Below, piece by piece: positions 36,936 to 48,305 of a DNA stretch of 64,000 bases (its first letter is position 1; the number at the start of each line of letters is the position of its first letter). The stretch comes from Saccharum officinarum (lineage: Eukaryota > Streptophyta > Magnoliopsida > Poales > Poaceae), in assembly GCA_020631735.1 (NCBI GenBank), contig CM036223.1, positions 12,897,356 to 12,961,355 on the forward strand, written 5' to 3'. The translations under genes and the position numbers were made by a program. A model generated the notes under the pieces. That model was not told where the DNA came from, made no database searches, and worked only from the letters and a program-made list of their open reading frames with translations.

Positions 36936-39900
36936 TTTTATTATATTCCATTTGACGCATTGTGCACATTTTTTTATTTCACACACTGCAAGTTTATGCC
37001 TACCAGGAGCAGAAGCTAGAGCACGCAAGAGGGAAAGGGACAGGGCCCGATGGCATGCAATGACTAAGGAGAAAAAGGATGAAAAAAATAAAAAAAGTCG
37101 AGAAGCATATCAGATAAAAAAGGAGCAACGACTACACGATGAAACTACCAATGGTAATTAATCTTAAATTTTGCTGATTAATGCTACATGGATTACTATT
37201 GTTCTTTCTTATCTTATATGTGGTGTCTTTAAACATAAGAGCAAGTCATAGCTCACCGAGCAAGCAGTAGGGCGACATATGCAAAAATGACACATGAGAA
37301 AAGACAACAAAGACGCGAGCGACAAAGGCAGAATAATGAAGCTCCAATGCGTAAAGAGGCAATGAAAGTAAATGCAAAACAATCTAGAGAGGTGCAAAAG
37401 GCCACTCTCAACCAGGAGTCCATCGCAATGGAGAACCCAATGTATATTCCTGAGGTTCATGGAAACATGCCAAGCACTAGCGATTGGGGTATTTCGGAAT
37501 CCAATGCATTACTAACCAGTTTCATTCACTTAATACCACATTATTCCCATCTCAACCATGTCCATTATTTGATTTACAGAAAAAAAAAAATTGGACCAAG
37601 CATTCCCTCTGCATCAACAACACCGGTACAACAAGTATTGGAAGACACCGGTAATATACATTCATTTTATCACTCTGAAGGCTATTGAATTCCCTTTATT
37701 TATGTGCTACACATAGTTGAACTAATTCATGCATTTTTTATGGTCGTAGATGATGATGAGGGAGATATATTTGAAGATGACGAGGAAGAGGACGAGGGAT
37801 ACATATTTGCTAGGCAAGGTATTTGTGATAAATATTAAAATCTTAAATGATATTACACATGTTATCTGAATCATTTTGGCTTAAAAAATCCTTTCAGACG
37901 AGGAAGATGACGATGATGTCCAAATGATGACATCAAGGAAGACACAACTTTTATCCCTGAAGTACCTGACCCATACGAAAAGGTGTATAGTAACATGCCT
38001 ACAGATACGTATATGCTAAAACCTGTCGCAGATTGTTCTCACTGCGGTGCAGAGAAGTTTGAACATGAACCACGTGGGTTCTGTTGTCGCGGTGGAAAGG
38101 TCAAGCTTAATGCACCAGACATACTTGATGAGATGATAAGACTTTGGTCAAGTGCCGACGCAGATGCTAGGCACTTTCATAACAACATCAGGTTTTTCAA
38201 TGGCCATTTCTCTTTCACTTCTTTATACTGTCGCCTTGATAGCGCTACTGCAAGCATGAGAAATAGTGGGATATACACCTTCCGTGCACACGACCAGATC
38301 TATCATAACATAAGGTCATTTGGGAAATAAGATGGTAAGGAGCCAAGACATCTTGAGCTTTACTTCTATGATGACGATTCCAGCCTTGATCACCGATATC
38401 GAAGATGTCGTGAAGAGCAGCATCAAAAAGACAAAGAAGTTATTGAGAGGCTTGTTGTAAGGTCCTAGATGACTAGAGGGGGGTGAATAGCCTATAAAAA
38501 ATCATACACAAGCCACTAAGCAAACTTGTAGAATAACAAACGGCGTAAAACGAGTTTTGCTTAGCCTACGGTTGTGATGCAAGCCTCTTATCCACAAGTC
38601 TAGTAGATTAGTATCTCTAGTTCACACAAGGGCTATGTCGCTAAACTTACACTAGTGAGCAAGCTAACAACTACTAGCAAAGGCTACCACTAGAGCTACA
38701 CAAGATAACTAGTAAATGTAAATGCGAGAGAGAGGATTGTGAATCTTATACCGACGGTGGAGTGAAGATGTTGCCAATCACCAAGATGATATACAATCAA
38801 TCAATATTGACAACAACACAATATGAAGATCAATCACCGGTAGACAAGAGACACAATATTTTTGTTCACCCGGTGTTCACTTGTGCACCGACAAGCTACG
38901 TCACCGGTTGTGTCGACCAACACTTAGATGGTTTCTCGGTGTGACCCTCAAGTCACTTGCCCCTCAAGGCACGCCCCGCAAGGCACCGCAAGACACCACT
39001 CTCAAGTGAGGTAACTCAATGACACGCGCAATCCACTAGAGTTGCTTTTGGCGCTCCGCCGAGAAAAGCACAAGAACCTCTTACAATCAACCGGAGGTGG
39101 CCAAGAACAATCTCCTTCTCTTGCCAACGCCTCCAACAATCTCTAAGCCGGCTAGGAGTGGTACTCTCCAAGAGTAACAAGAAATCCACCGGCTAAACCA
39201 CCCACAAGTGCCACTAGATGCCCTCAAGATATGCAATACACTTTGGGATCACTCAATCTCACTTTTGATTTGCAATCAAGCAAGAGAGATGAGTGGGAGG
39301 GAGAAGCTCTAGCTCAAAGGATGCACAAGAGTGTTAGAAATCACAAGAGACCTCCCCAAGGGCCGGCCAACAAGTATTTATAAGCATCCCAAACAAATAG
39401 AGTCGTTGTACCCCTTCACTGGGCGTTTTTCGGGATGACCGGACGCGCCGGTCGAAACTGACCGGACGCGCTCAACCGCGTCCGATCGCCCTGCACCGTC
39501 CACATGTTCTTCTAGATTCAAACGCGGCCGCCCGATCTCAACGGTCGACACAGCGTTCCAACGGTCAAACGAGCGACCGGACACGCTGCCCAACCGACCG
39601 GACGCGCCGAGTGCACAGCACCGCACGCCTGCGAAGCATCGACCGGACGTGCTCCAGACAACGACCGGACGCGACAGTGCCAACGTCCGGTTAAAGTCCA
39701 GTAAGCTCCCTCAACGACCGGACGCGTCCGATCGCGTGTGACCGGACGCGCCGCGCGTCCGATCAGCTTTACGCCACGCGCTACACTTCTGGGTGCCCGA
39801 CCGGATGCACCGGTCCCGCGAGTGACCGGACACACCGGTGCGAAACCCTAACACCCGCGTGCCTGACTGCTGCGTTGAACTGACCGGACGCGTCCGGTCA

Positions 39901-42900
39901 AACCGTGACCGCGTTCGGTGCAGCGTCCGGTCACCTCTGTGACCTCCGTTCGCCTCCGTTTCTTTTCCGACTTTCGACGTAGTGGAAAATAGGCATTTCA
40001 AGTTCTCAAAAACGCCTGAATCCCGCGCTCGCAAGCTCGGCGGGAGGGAGAGAGGGACCCAAACCCTCTCTACCGCTCAAACTTCATCACCTTCGCAAAT
40101 GTGCCAACACCAACAAGTGATCACCACCTTGTGCACGTGTGTTAGCATTTTCATAATCATTTTCGAAGGTTTTTCAGTTATCTCACTAGGCCCTACATGC
40201 AATGCACTTCATGAATTCACCTAGTGGCACCCGTGCGTTGAGTAACCGATAAGACTTCCTCTTTTAATAGTTCGGCTATCGTTCCTAAACACTCACACCC
40301 TCTATGGTGTCTTGAGTGCAAAACAAAATGGCCCTATGGTTATACCTTTGACTTGAGCCCATTTTATTTTTTTCCAAAAGATATGATCCACTTCATATCA
40401 TCACATGACCGTCTCAATCCATCGACCTTGACTTCACTTGCTCTTCACCGTTGCATCGGTCCATCGGCGCCAAGTCTTGCTCAAGCTTTACCATCGCATG
40501 GTCCTTCGCTTCGAAGCCTTGACTTGCCCTTCACCTTCACAACCGGTCCATCGAGCCAAGCATCATCTCGGTCTTCATCATCTTGGTCACATGAGTTAAT
40601 GTCATGTCTCATATTCAATGACCACCTTTATCTAAATCATCCACTTAGATACAAAGGTTAGTCCTAGGTTTCATCAATTAGCCAAAACCAAACTAGGAAC
40701 TTTCACTTGTGACCATCCTCCGTGACAACCCATACTCATAGCAACTTAGGAGTATGGGCCAGGCTGAACACCTCGAGAACTATCGTATCGCATTAAACCT
40801 TGACCAGATGCTAGACCAGAGAACATACAACGTGTCGTTAGCTTCAGAGGTGGCTGTTGTTTGGATCGAGGGAAGCAAACTCCTTGGTCAGTTCCAAAAC
40901 AGCGTTGTCCTATATGGGAAGGATAGAATCAAACATGGCATCCGCTCGTATCATGGATGTTACAATGCTCTTTCATACCCTATATTCTTTCCAATGGGTG
41001 AGCTTGGGTGTCACATGGATATCCCAAAAAAGGAATTAGTATGAAGGATGTTATCGCATACCGCGCCCTTCGGAAGGCCCGTGGTGGTTCAGAAGAAGAA
41101 ACATGTTTGTTATTCTTCTTATTTAATTATTTATTTAATACTTTTTATATGCCTCAATGGTTATTCTACAAACAATGCTAATTCCATTCTTATTTTTTCT
41201 AGACTCCCCTGGTATATTATGTGTGTCTATGCATGACTACTACTGCTACAAATTTCAGATGCGACCAGGAATATTTAATCTCATACTTTATGGTAAGCGT
41301 CTTTTCCAGCAGTTTGTGGTTGATAGGTACGTCAAGATCAGGAGTTCTCGATTGGATTATATACGTAACCATCAAGATGATATTAGGGCTGACCTCTACC
41401 AAAGATTGGTTGACAGCCTGCATGCCGGTGAGGGTAGAGCAGAAGTTGTTGGAAAGCGAATGGTGATGCCTTCGTCATTTATCGGAGGCCACGTGACATG
41501 AGGCGTCGATACATGGATGCCATGGCTCTGGTACGGAGGTTTAGTAAACCGGACATCTTTCTCACTATGACATGTAATCTAAAATAGGAAGAGATCAAGT
41601 GTGAACTCTACTCTGGCCAAACACCACAAGATCGTCCAGATCTCGTTGTTCGGGGTTTAAAAGTAAAATTGGAAGAGTTAAAGGATAGGTTGATGAAAAA
41701 AGATATCCTTGAAAAGGTCCTGGCATATGTGTACGTTGTTGAGTTTCAGAAGAGGGGTCTACCACACGCACATTTTTTGCTAATCATGGAGAAAAAGTAC
41801 AAGATCACGTGCCCAGAGCAATATGATCTTCTCATCTCAGCTGAGCTCCCAAACAAAAAGAAGTACCCAGAATTGTACAAGATGGTTACGAAACATATGA
41901 TGCATGGCCCTTGCGGAGTGCTTAATCGCAACTGCCCAAGCACAAAGGGTCGTGATTCCTGCAAGAACCGTTACCCCCAGCCTTTTTGTGATGCCACAGT
42001 ATAGGGCAAGGATTCATACCCAGTTTATAGATGGCATGAAGATGGGCGAAAAGAAAAGGTTCGTGGACACGAGCTTGACAACAGATGGGTCGTACCTTAC
42101 AACCCATATCTCCTTCGTCTATTCAACTGCCATATCAATGTTGAGGCATGTGGGAGCATCAAGACAATTAAGTACCTATTTAAGTTCATATACAAGGATC
42201 ATGACCGAGCGTCTATGGCTGTGAGAGAGGCAGACAAGGAGGACAACGAAGAGAACATCGATAAGATCAAACAGTATAGAGATGCTAGATGGGTAACCCC
42301 TCCAGAAGCCTTGTGAAGGCTATACGGTTTTGATTTGAGTGAGAGGTCCCCTTCTGTGTTGTCCTTACAACTCCATCTTCCAGACATGCACATGGTGTCA
42401 TTTCACCATCACGAGGAGGTTGAACGAGTGCTTAATCGTCCAGGAGTTGAAAAGTCAATGCTTACAGCGTACTTCGAGATGAACAGGACAGATGAAAGAG
42501 CTCGAGGTATCTTGTACCCAAAATTCCCTTAGTTTTATAGGTGGCACGCACTGGGCAAAAAATGGCAGAGGAGGGTACGAGAAAAATCTCTACAACAGAT
42601 TGGAAGAATCGTCTCTGCCAATCCAGCCGAGGGGAGCGTTACTATCTTAGGGTTCTTCTAAACAACGTTCCCGGTGCAACCTCCTCCAATGATCTTAGGA
42701 TAGTTGATGGCAAAATCCCACCGACCTTTCGTGAAGCTGCAGAAAGAAGGAACCTGATTGAAGTGGACAACACGCTGGATGAGAGCCTTACTGAGGCTAC
42801 TGAGTGGATGATGCCATATGCGTTAAGAAGGCTCTTTGCAACAATATTGGTGTTCTGTGAGCCAAGCGATGTATTCGGACTTTGGGAGAAACACGTACAA

Positions 42901-43183
42901 GCAATGTCGGAGTACTATAGGCACAACAATCAATCCAACTTCATGGTGGAGCAGATGGTTCTCGTAGATATTCGAAAAATGCTTCAATCAATGCAGAAGG
43001 ATATAAAGATGTACCCATTTCCTGATATCGATGACTCGTATAACGCCTCCAGTGATATTCCCAGGGAGATTTCGGAGGAGGCTACCATTAAGGTCGATGT
43101 TGATGACGTGGCTCTATCAGACACCCTTAATGAGGAGCAACGAGCTGCCTATGATGAGATTATGACAGCTGTTGATACATGAC
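36686..43183 (+). pseudogene. Helitron Rep/helicase transposase pseudogene
   Basis: Rolling-circle transposase of a plant Helitron. Pieces in order: MENNDSDASLEE (duplicated), a basic exon with ARKRERDRARWHA near 37020, an acidic exon near 37750, then a cysteine-rich segment (CSHCGAEKFEHEPRGFCC near 38030) and the Helitron-like N domain, cut by the solo LTR at 38456 and resuming at 40711. The HUH motif appears as GLPHAHFLL near 41765. The tyrosine motif reads KYLFKFIYK near 42170, so the second catalytic Tyr is Phe. The frame has many stops and shifts. It ends at LNEEQRAAYDEI just before the helicase Walker A motif, which is absent. Confidence 0.9.
38456..40705. mobile_element. Solo LTR, 2.25 kb, with CTTGT target duplication
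   Basis: Begins TGTAAGGTCC and ends GAACTTTCA. CTTGT at 38451-38455 is repeated at 40706-40710. It splits the Helitron transposase frame, and the flanking codons (ERL...VTILRDNPYS) rejoin if one duplication copy is removed, which confirms the boundaries. Same family as 11229-13081. A cluster of more than ten GACCGGACGCG-type palindromic motifs lies at about 39430-39920. Confidence 0.92.
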
Positions 43184-43439
43184 CATTACATAAATCTCCA
43201 CCAGTCATCCATGTAACTGCTCAGCGGGTTGTACGTCCCGGTGCAGCGTAATAGCAATGAATGATCAAATCCTTCTTTGCATAAGAGCTACGGTTCCCTT
43301 GTCGCCCACGGAGACGATCGTCTTCCCGACGGCTCATCCTCCTTCCTCACGAGGGCTAGGGACGAGGGCCACAAAGAGGTGCCCACCTCGAAGGAGTCGT
43401 TATCCTGCTCGAACGTCGGCACCGTGCCACCCACCGGAG

Positions 43440-43800
43440 GCTCCACAACCGGAGATGCACTGAAACACATCTCGGCGGCGCTCCACGACGTCACCCTCGG
43501 CGGCATGCGGTGCGAGTGCATGCGACCGGGCATTAACATCTACGTGCCCGTCTCGACAGTGCACCTGGACCCGGAGCTGTGGGGTGCCGACGCACGGGAG
43601 TTTGACCCAGGGTGGTTCGCGGACGTGTACCTCCCTTTCGGTGTCAGCGTGTGCACCCTGCCTTGGCAGGCCTTCGTGATGGCCGAGCTCAAGGTCGCCG
43701 GCGCTTGTGTTGTCCAGGTTCCAGCTCAGCCTGTCGCCCGGCCTACATGCACTTGCCAGCGCTCAGGCTGATCACGGAGACGAAGCACGCCTGGACCTCG
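43440..43800 (+). pseudogene. Captured cytochrome P450 C-terminal fragment
   Basis: Residues DVTLGGMRC, then NIYVPVSTVHLDPELWG and AREFDPGWFAD, match the segment before the haem loop of plant CYP72-clan enzymes (CYP714-like is my best guess). The haem-binding loop reads PFGVSVCTLPWQAF, where the family has PFGxGxRxCxG, so the invariant haem-ligand Cys is lost. After a frameshift near 43730 the C terminus continues as YMHLPALRLITETKH. It sits in the 3' part of Helitron 2, same strand, with no N-terminal part or transmembrane anchor: a gene fragment carried by the transposon. Non-functional. Confidence 0.82.
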
Positions 43801-45238
43801 TTCGTTTCTTCCACTCTCACTGAATCGGTAATTTTGGCCCAATCGTTAATAATCTGGGTCATGGACGGGTCACGGCCATTACATTCTACAGATTGGACAA
43901 AAATAGTAGTACAATCTGGTGATTTGTTGGTTCTTGTGCCTATTTGTTCACAGTCAAGAGGTTCTGCTCAATGTTAATTCCCAGGTCAGGTGTAGTTCAT
44001 GAATCATATGTAAAGCCCTCCTCCTGAACAAGCCAACCATCATTCCTGATACATGTTATCTTCAAACTGAATCATTTGGATTTTGGAGTGAACCTTCAGT
44101 TACATTAGTGGAAAGATATGAGTTTTTCAAATATGCTTTAGCGTGCCAATTGTTTGTGTCACTTGTGCCAGTTCAGGATCTGTGCAAATGCTGAGAAGAA
44201 CATTTAAGTCTGCATTTCGTTTGGCAAGACTTTCTTATAAATAGTTTGGCTTTCTCCTTTGAAGTACTGTTTAACTTGAAAAGGAAGTTCATTTCCCAAA
44301 AAAAAAATCATCTAAAAAAGCTTGAAAATAAGTGCAGAAAACTAATTTTGAGACCTGGTTCCCACAGTTTTGGAATACCCGTTGCCAGAACCCTCAATTT
44401 TGGAATCTGCTATAAGTTCTCTTGCGAACAGAATTCGAATATTTGTAGCCTGCTAACCCTTCAATTTTGGAAATATATAGCCGATCCTAGCTGCACTGCA
44501 ATTTGCATTACTAATTTAATCACTGAATATATGGTTTGCTGCAAGTTTTATTTGGCAGTGCTGTGATATTACCCAGCAGCGTGGAGATATATTTCTTGGA
44601 TTGCTAAAAGTGCAAATTTCTTGTTCCGCACGGGTATTAACCTAGTACACTAAAAAAATTCCTTAAGGGTATCGTCCGATCGCCTCGCCTTTCGCTCCGC
44701 CTCGGCTCCCGTCGCGGTGTCGCACGGTCGCACCTGTTCAGGAAACCAACACGCACCCGGCCAAACCCGTAGAAACCCGAGACGAACTCTTGCAGCCACG
44801 GAATCGAGTACCATGGGCCCATGGCGCCTGCTACTTTGCATGTCCACATGCAAAGCAATCTAGACCACTCAACCCTCATCAACGCTCGGTTGTTCCACCG
44901 ACTGCTTGGCCGATCACAAGACCCGACTAAAATAAGAAAACGAGTAAAAAGACACACAAAAAAACGGAAACAGAATCGATCGCATCCGCTAAAAATCAAA
45001 AATAGAAAAAATAAATAAATAAAAAGATTTTCAAAGATGAGTTATATGGCACCAAACTGCAGCTGATCACCAATCAAAGATGAGTAAGAAAATTTTCAAG
45101 TCTAATAAGATATATGACATCCATTTCTTGCGGCTGGCCTGCTACTTCTTAAGCTTGGACTCGAATTTTTTTTCCTTTGCAACGCAAAAAAATATAAAAC
45201 AGAATCGTCTACATGGCAATACTTTGCCCCGCTCGCCC

Positions 45239-45528
45239 GAGCATCTCCAAGAGTTTGCTAAATCAACTTGACATCCATCTATTTTTAGCAAAACAGGAAA
45301 AATTGTGCTCCAACAGTTTGACATCCAACTTAGCAAATTTTAGCAACTTGACAAATCTCCCCCCTCCACGCGCATATTTGCGCGCTGAGCGCGAGCGCGC
45401 ATCGCTCACGCATCCGGTTTGGCGTGCATATTTAAGCGGGGCTCTTCGTTTCTTAGCGGGACTCTTCGTTCGCTTAGCGGGTCTCTTCTTATTTTACCAA
45501 GTCCAAATGGCAAACTCTTGGAGAAAAT
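45239..45528. mobile_element. MITE with GAGCATCT terminus
   Basis: Left end GAGCATCTCCAAGAGTTTGC; right end GCAAACTCTTGGAGAAAAT, an imperfect inverted copy. Same family type as 30746-31190. The right boundary is uncertain because the terminal bases have decayed. Confidence 0.55.
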
Positions 45529-46279
45529 CTATTTTTTCATTTACCATATATTTTAGCAAATTATCAAATCACGATATTTGCCAAGTGAATTTTGGCAAAC
45601 TCACATGTGCAACATATGATTTTCCATCATGCTCTATAGGTCGACCGTGACACGTCAACTATGAAAAAAATATTGATCTCATCCTCAAGTGCGGGAGCAT
45701 ATCCTTTAACGTTGTCCTCATCGAAGATCACGTGCCAGACATTCATGGACAACCTCATGGCGAAGTCCGCCATCAGGCCGCACCTACCAATGGCGTCAGA
45801 TCTCACAACACCACAGGATGCCGTGCCACCGGTCGCGCCCACCCTAGACGTCGGCCAACAACGACGCCCTGGCCACAGCCGCGCGGCCTGCCCATGGCTG
45901 TGATCACTTGCCGAACGTTGGCAGCGCACGATGGCAAAGGACGCGAGTGAGGCGATGAAAGCCGGGGCGTAGAGCAGCAGCATCCCAAGTCGGCTCGGCA
46001 GCAGAACCATGCCGGTGCCATGCTACTGCTGCTTCGTCTCCAGCCCTAGCTTTTGCCCTTACCGACGCGCCAAAACTTGGAGTAGGCCAAGTTCTCGCCG
46101 TGGAACACATACGGAGATGGCCAAAAGGCCATCGCAACAGCCCGTGCAGCCGAGGCTCCGCTGTGAACAGCAACAAAAAAGAGAAAAAAAAGGGTCTGAA
46201 TGGACTTGAAAATAGTTTAGGGTTCCCAAAGCAAAATTATTTACTAGCTTTTATTATTTTTTTAAAAAGTGATCAAATC

Positions 46280-46497
46280 TTTCAATCTTCGGAACTAGGC
46301 TCCAGCGCTGTGATTCAGTGTAATCGGTGAAGTTAGGAGGGCCCTACGGTTGGTTCTGAGACTGTTTTTTGCTGTGCTGTAAGGCCATTAGGCCACTCTC
46401 TTGAGACCTGTTTGTTTTTCCGGTAGGCGCGCCTAAAACGTTGTGCTGAACGTTATTTGGCTTTAGCAATAAAGCTAGGGAAACCTCTTTGTCTAAA
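46280..46497 (+). mobile_element. LINE 3' stub with poly(A) and target duplication
   Basis: AAAAAGTGATCAAATC occurs at 46264-46279 and again at 46498-46513, enclosing about 218 bp that ends CCTCTTTGTCT before an A-run. The body (AGCAATAAAGCTAGGG near 46465) looks like the non-coding 3' end of a plant L1-type LINE. It is a short, 5'-truncated insertion inside Helitron 3. Confidence 0.78.
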
Positions 46498-46759
46498 AAA
46501 AAGTGATCAAATCAACTTAAAATTGTAAAATGCATAATAATAAATTACAAAAGTAATAGAAAAATAAAATGGGCTTTATATTTTCTATAAACTAGATCTA
46601 CATGATATACGTGCCAAAGATCATGAAACGGACTTTATATTTTCTATGTAATTATATTGTAGATTCCTTAACATGTTCGTTTAATCTGCAAGCCATGTGC
46701 GTGGTCGTATACATAGTAAAAATTCGTGAAACCCGTGCATCGCACAGGCATCTATCTAA

Positions 46760-47095
46760 TATACTATAAAAAAATATATTCTATGACGAATCTAATGGCA
46801 TGTGTGTTTAGTTTAATAAATACTAATATATTTTATATAAATTTGATCAAAGTTTAAAAAATCTTTTATGATAGAATTTGCATCTTCTGTAAACGGAGGC
46901 AGCGACGAAGCCAGCGGGGGGCTACCCGTGCTCCAGCCCCCCCTACGGCCATGATTTACATGGAGCCCGGGCTTAGCCCGGGCTACCGCCATGAGGAGGA
47001 AGAAGAAGGCAAGGAGGGGCTAGAGGAAGAAGAAGAGGAAGTCAGCCCTGGCTTCGTCGATTCTTGACTTCGTCGCTGAACGGAGGGAATATTGT
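46760..47095. mobile_element. Stowaway remnant split by an hAT MITE
   Basis: 46760-46899 and 47079-47095 together resemble the 3' half of a Stowaway element (ATTTGATCAAAGTTT near 46840, terminal ACGGAGGGAATA). It is interrupted by the element at 46900-47078. The 5' half is missing, perhaps removed by the insertion of Helitron 3. Confidence 0.55.
46900..47078. mobile_element. hAT MITE, 179 bp, perfect 8-bp duplication
   Basis: Terminal repeats CAGCGACGAAG and CTTCGTCGCTG. AACGGAGG at 46892-46899 is repeated at 47079-47086. Starting CAG and ending CTG with an exact 8-bp duplication fits hAT. The interior has CCCGGGCTTAGCCCGGGC, a second palindrome. Confidence 0.93.
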
Positions 47096-47495
47096 TCAAA
47101 ATGTAACGTCAATGTGCAGTTAAGGTATTGATCCATTGGATCTAGACATTTTGAATCACATTCTATATTTACCAGATCACGTTCTTGTTACTGGATTGCC
47201 TCTCATACATTCTCTAGCCCTGGTTGTTTGGTTCATATGCTTCGGTTTGTGTGACCTTTATGTGGCTACGATTTCTGTTGATGGGGTCAATACGTCATTG
47301 ACTGATCCCTTTGCGAAGTTTTACCGTGGCCGAAGGCTTGCAGCAAACAAGTATTTGCAAATGCAAAAGGCACAAAAATGGCGTGCCCGTGGAGTATCGA
47401 CGAAGAACTGAAGAAGAAACTGATGCTCGATAAAAATTGGGCCGCGCATCGGCCGCTGTTGTACAGTACTGCTATCTATCTACGGCCATCGTCGG
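47087..47495. other. Downstream flank of the 47496 gene
   Basis: An open plus-strand frame (47136-47411) ends in a basic segment with FYRGRRLAANKYLQ and AQKWRARGV. It may be a decayed exon, but I do not recognise it. Otherwise nothing is supported. Confidence 0.35.
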
Positions 47496-48287
47496 CTAGC
47501 TGCTAGTGCTAGCTAGCATCAGCGACGACATGCTTGCGCTGCGCCTGAGCAAGGGTTCTCTTGCAGGTGTCCGCCTCGACGGTGGCGTTGATCTCCGTCT
47601 CCGCCTCTCCCTCCCTCCTCTGCCGCGGAGGTTGTTGTTGTTGACCTCGATCAGGTGGTCGACGAGGCGCTTGAGCTCCTGCAGCGGGAGGAGGACGGCG
47701 TCGGCGAGGCGCTCGACGCGGCGCATGCGCGCCAGCAGTGCCGGGGTCGAGAACGCGGCGGCAGCTCCCGCGCCAGGCCAGCACTGGCGCCTCAGGTCAT
47801 CCAAGGGCGCCCTGATGCGGTGCGTCCGCGCGAGCGCGTCGGCGAGGAGCCCGCGGGCGCGCGCCGCCTGGCCCCGCGTGAGGTGCACGAAGCCGTGGCT
47901 GCCAGGGAGCAAGTCGTCGTTGTACCAGAACCGCCACCAGGCGGCGCTCTCGGGGCGCGGCCGCAGCGCGCCGCCGGGGTCCACAGCCTCGGCCACGTTC
48001 TCCGCCATCCCGTGCAGCGCGCACGCGAAGCCGTACCAGGATGTGGACATGACGTCGCAGAGGTCGCGCGCCAGCTTCAGCTGCCGCTCCTCGGCGTCGG
48101 CGTCGTCCGGGCCCATCTCCGCCGCCGACGCCCTCGCCACCCACCCGCGTTCCCCGCGGCGGTCCAGCCACCGCAACTGCTGCATGGCGCTCAGGTGGTG
48201 CAACAAGTTGGTCAGCCTGGCCACGCGCAGCGGCACCCAAGAGTACTTATCTTCCTCTGCGCCGGCAGCTAGATCTCCTCCCTCCAT
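47496..48287 (-). CDS. Unrecognised single-exon plant protein, 263 aa
   Basis: I do not recognise the family. The start at 48287 gives MEGGDLAAGAEEDKYSW; the open frame extends farther upstream, but that part includes a poly(A)-stub insertion and is not convincing protein. The protein is largely helical in character, with a conserved-looking Trp-rich centre (TSWYGFACALHGMAENV, then AAWWRFWYNDDLLPG) and leucine-heptad segments (ARLTNLLHHLSAMQQLRWL; VERLADAVLLPLQELKRLV). The C terminus is Arg- and Ser-rich. GC is very high at third positions, typical of grass intronless genes. No signal peptide is visible. It lies tandem with, and just downstream of, the dehydrogenase gene. The function is unknown. 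Confidence 0.65.
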   Translation of the reverse strand: MEGGDLAAGAEEDKYSWVPLRVARLTNLLHHLSAMQQLRWLDRRGERGWVARASAAEMGPDDADAEERQLKLARDLCDVMSTSWYGFACALHGMAENVAEAVDPGGALRPRPESAAWWRFWYNDDLLPGSHGFVHLTRGQAARARGLLADALARTHRIRAPLDDLRRQCWPGAGAAAAFSTPALLARMRRVERLADAVLLPLQELKRLVDHLIEVNNNNLRGRGGRERRRRRSTPPSRRTPAREPLLRRSASMSSLMLASTSS

Positions 48288-48305
48288 GTTGTCGAAGTCG
48301 GCTTC

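Larger units (their letters stand above)
35889..44645 (+). mobile_element. Helitron 2, autonomous-type but decayed
   Basis: Begins TCTATACCCCTAAAT directly after the TA that follows Helitron 1, with the core CTATCGTCTGTCACC near 35920. Ends CCGCACGGGTATTAACCTAG followed by T. It contains the Rep/helicase pseudogene, a nested MITE (36196), a nested solo LTR (38456-40705) and a P450 gene fragment (43440-43800). The total of 8.76 kb falls to about 6.3 kb without the nested pieces. The helicase half of the transposase is missing, so the element cannot mobilise itself. Confidence 0.78.
44646..46759 (+). mobile_element. Helitron 3, non-autonomous
   Basis: Starts directly at the end of Helitron 2. 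The expected TC start is not clear, but the shared 5' core GTATCGTCCGATCGCC lies at about 44669. Ends CCCGTGCATCGCACAGG, about ten bases, then CTAA followed by T, a typical CTRR terminus. It contains a MITE (45239) and a LINE 3' stub (46280). The GC-rich segment 45660-46100 has overlapping open frames that I cannot assign to a family. Confidence 0.65.

Noticed and set aside
45627..46010. Membrane-protein gene fragment in Helitron 3
   Set aside because: A minus-strand frame with hydrophobic stretches could be a captured exon, but I could not match it to a family and other frames are equally open.
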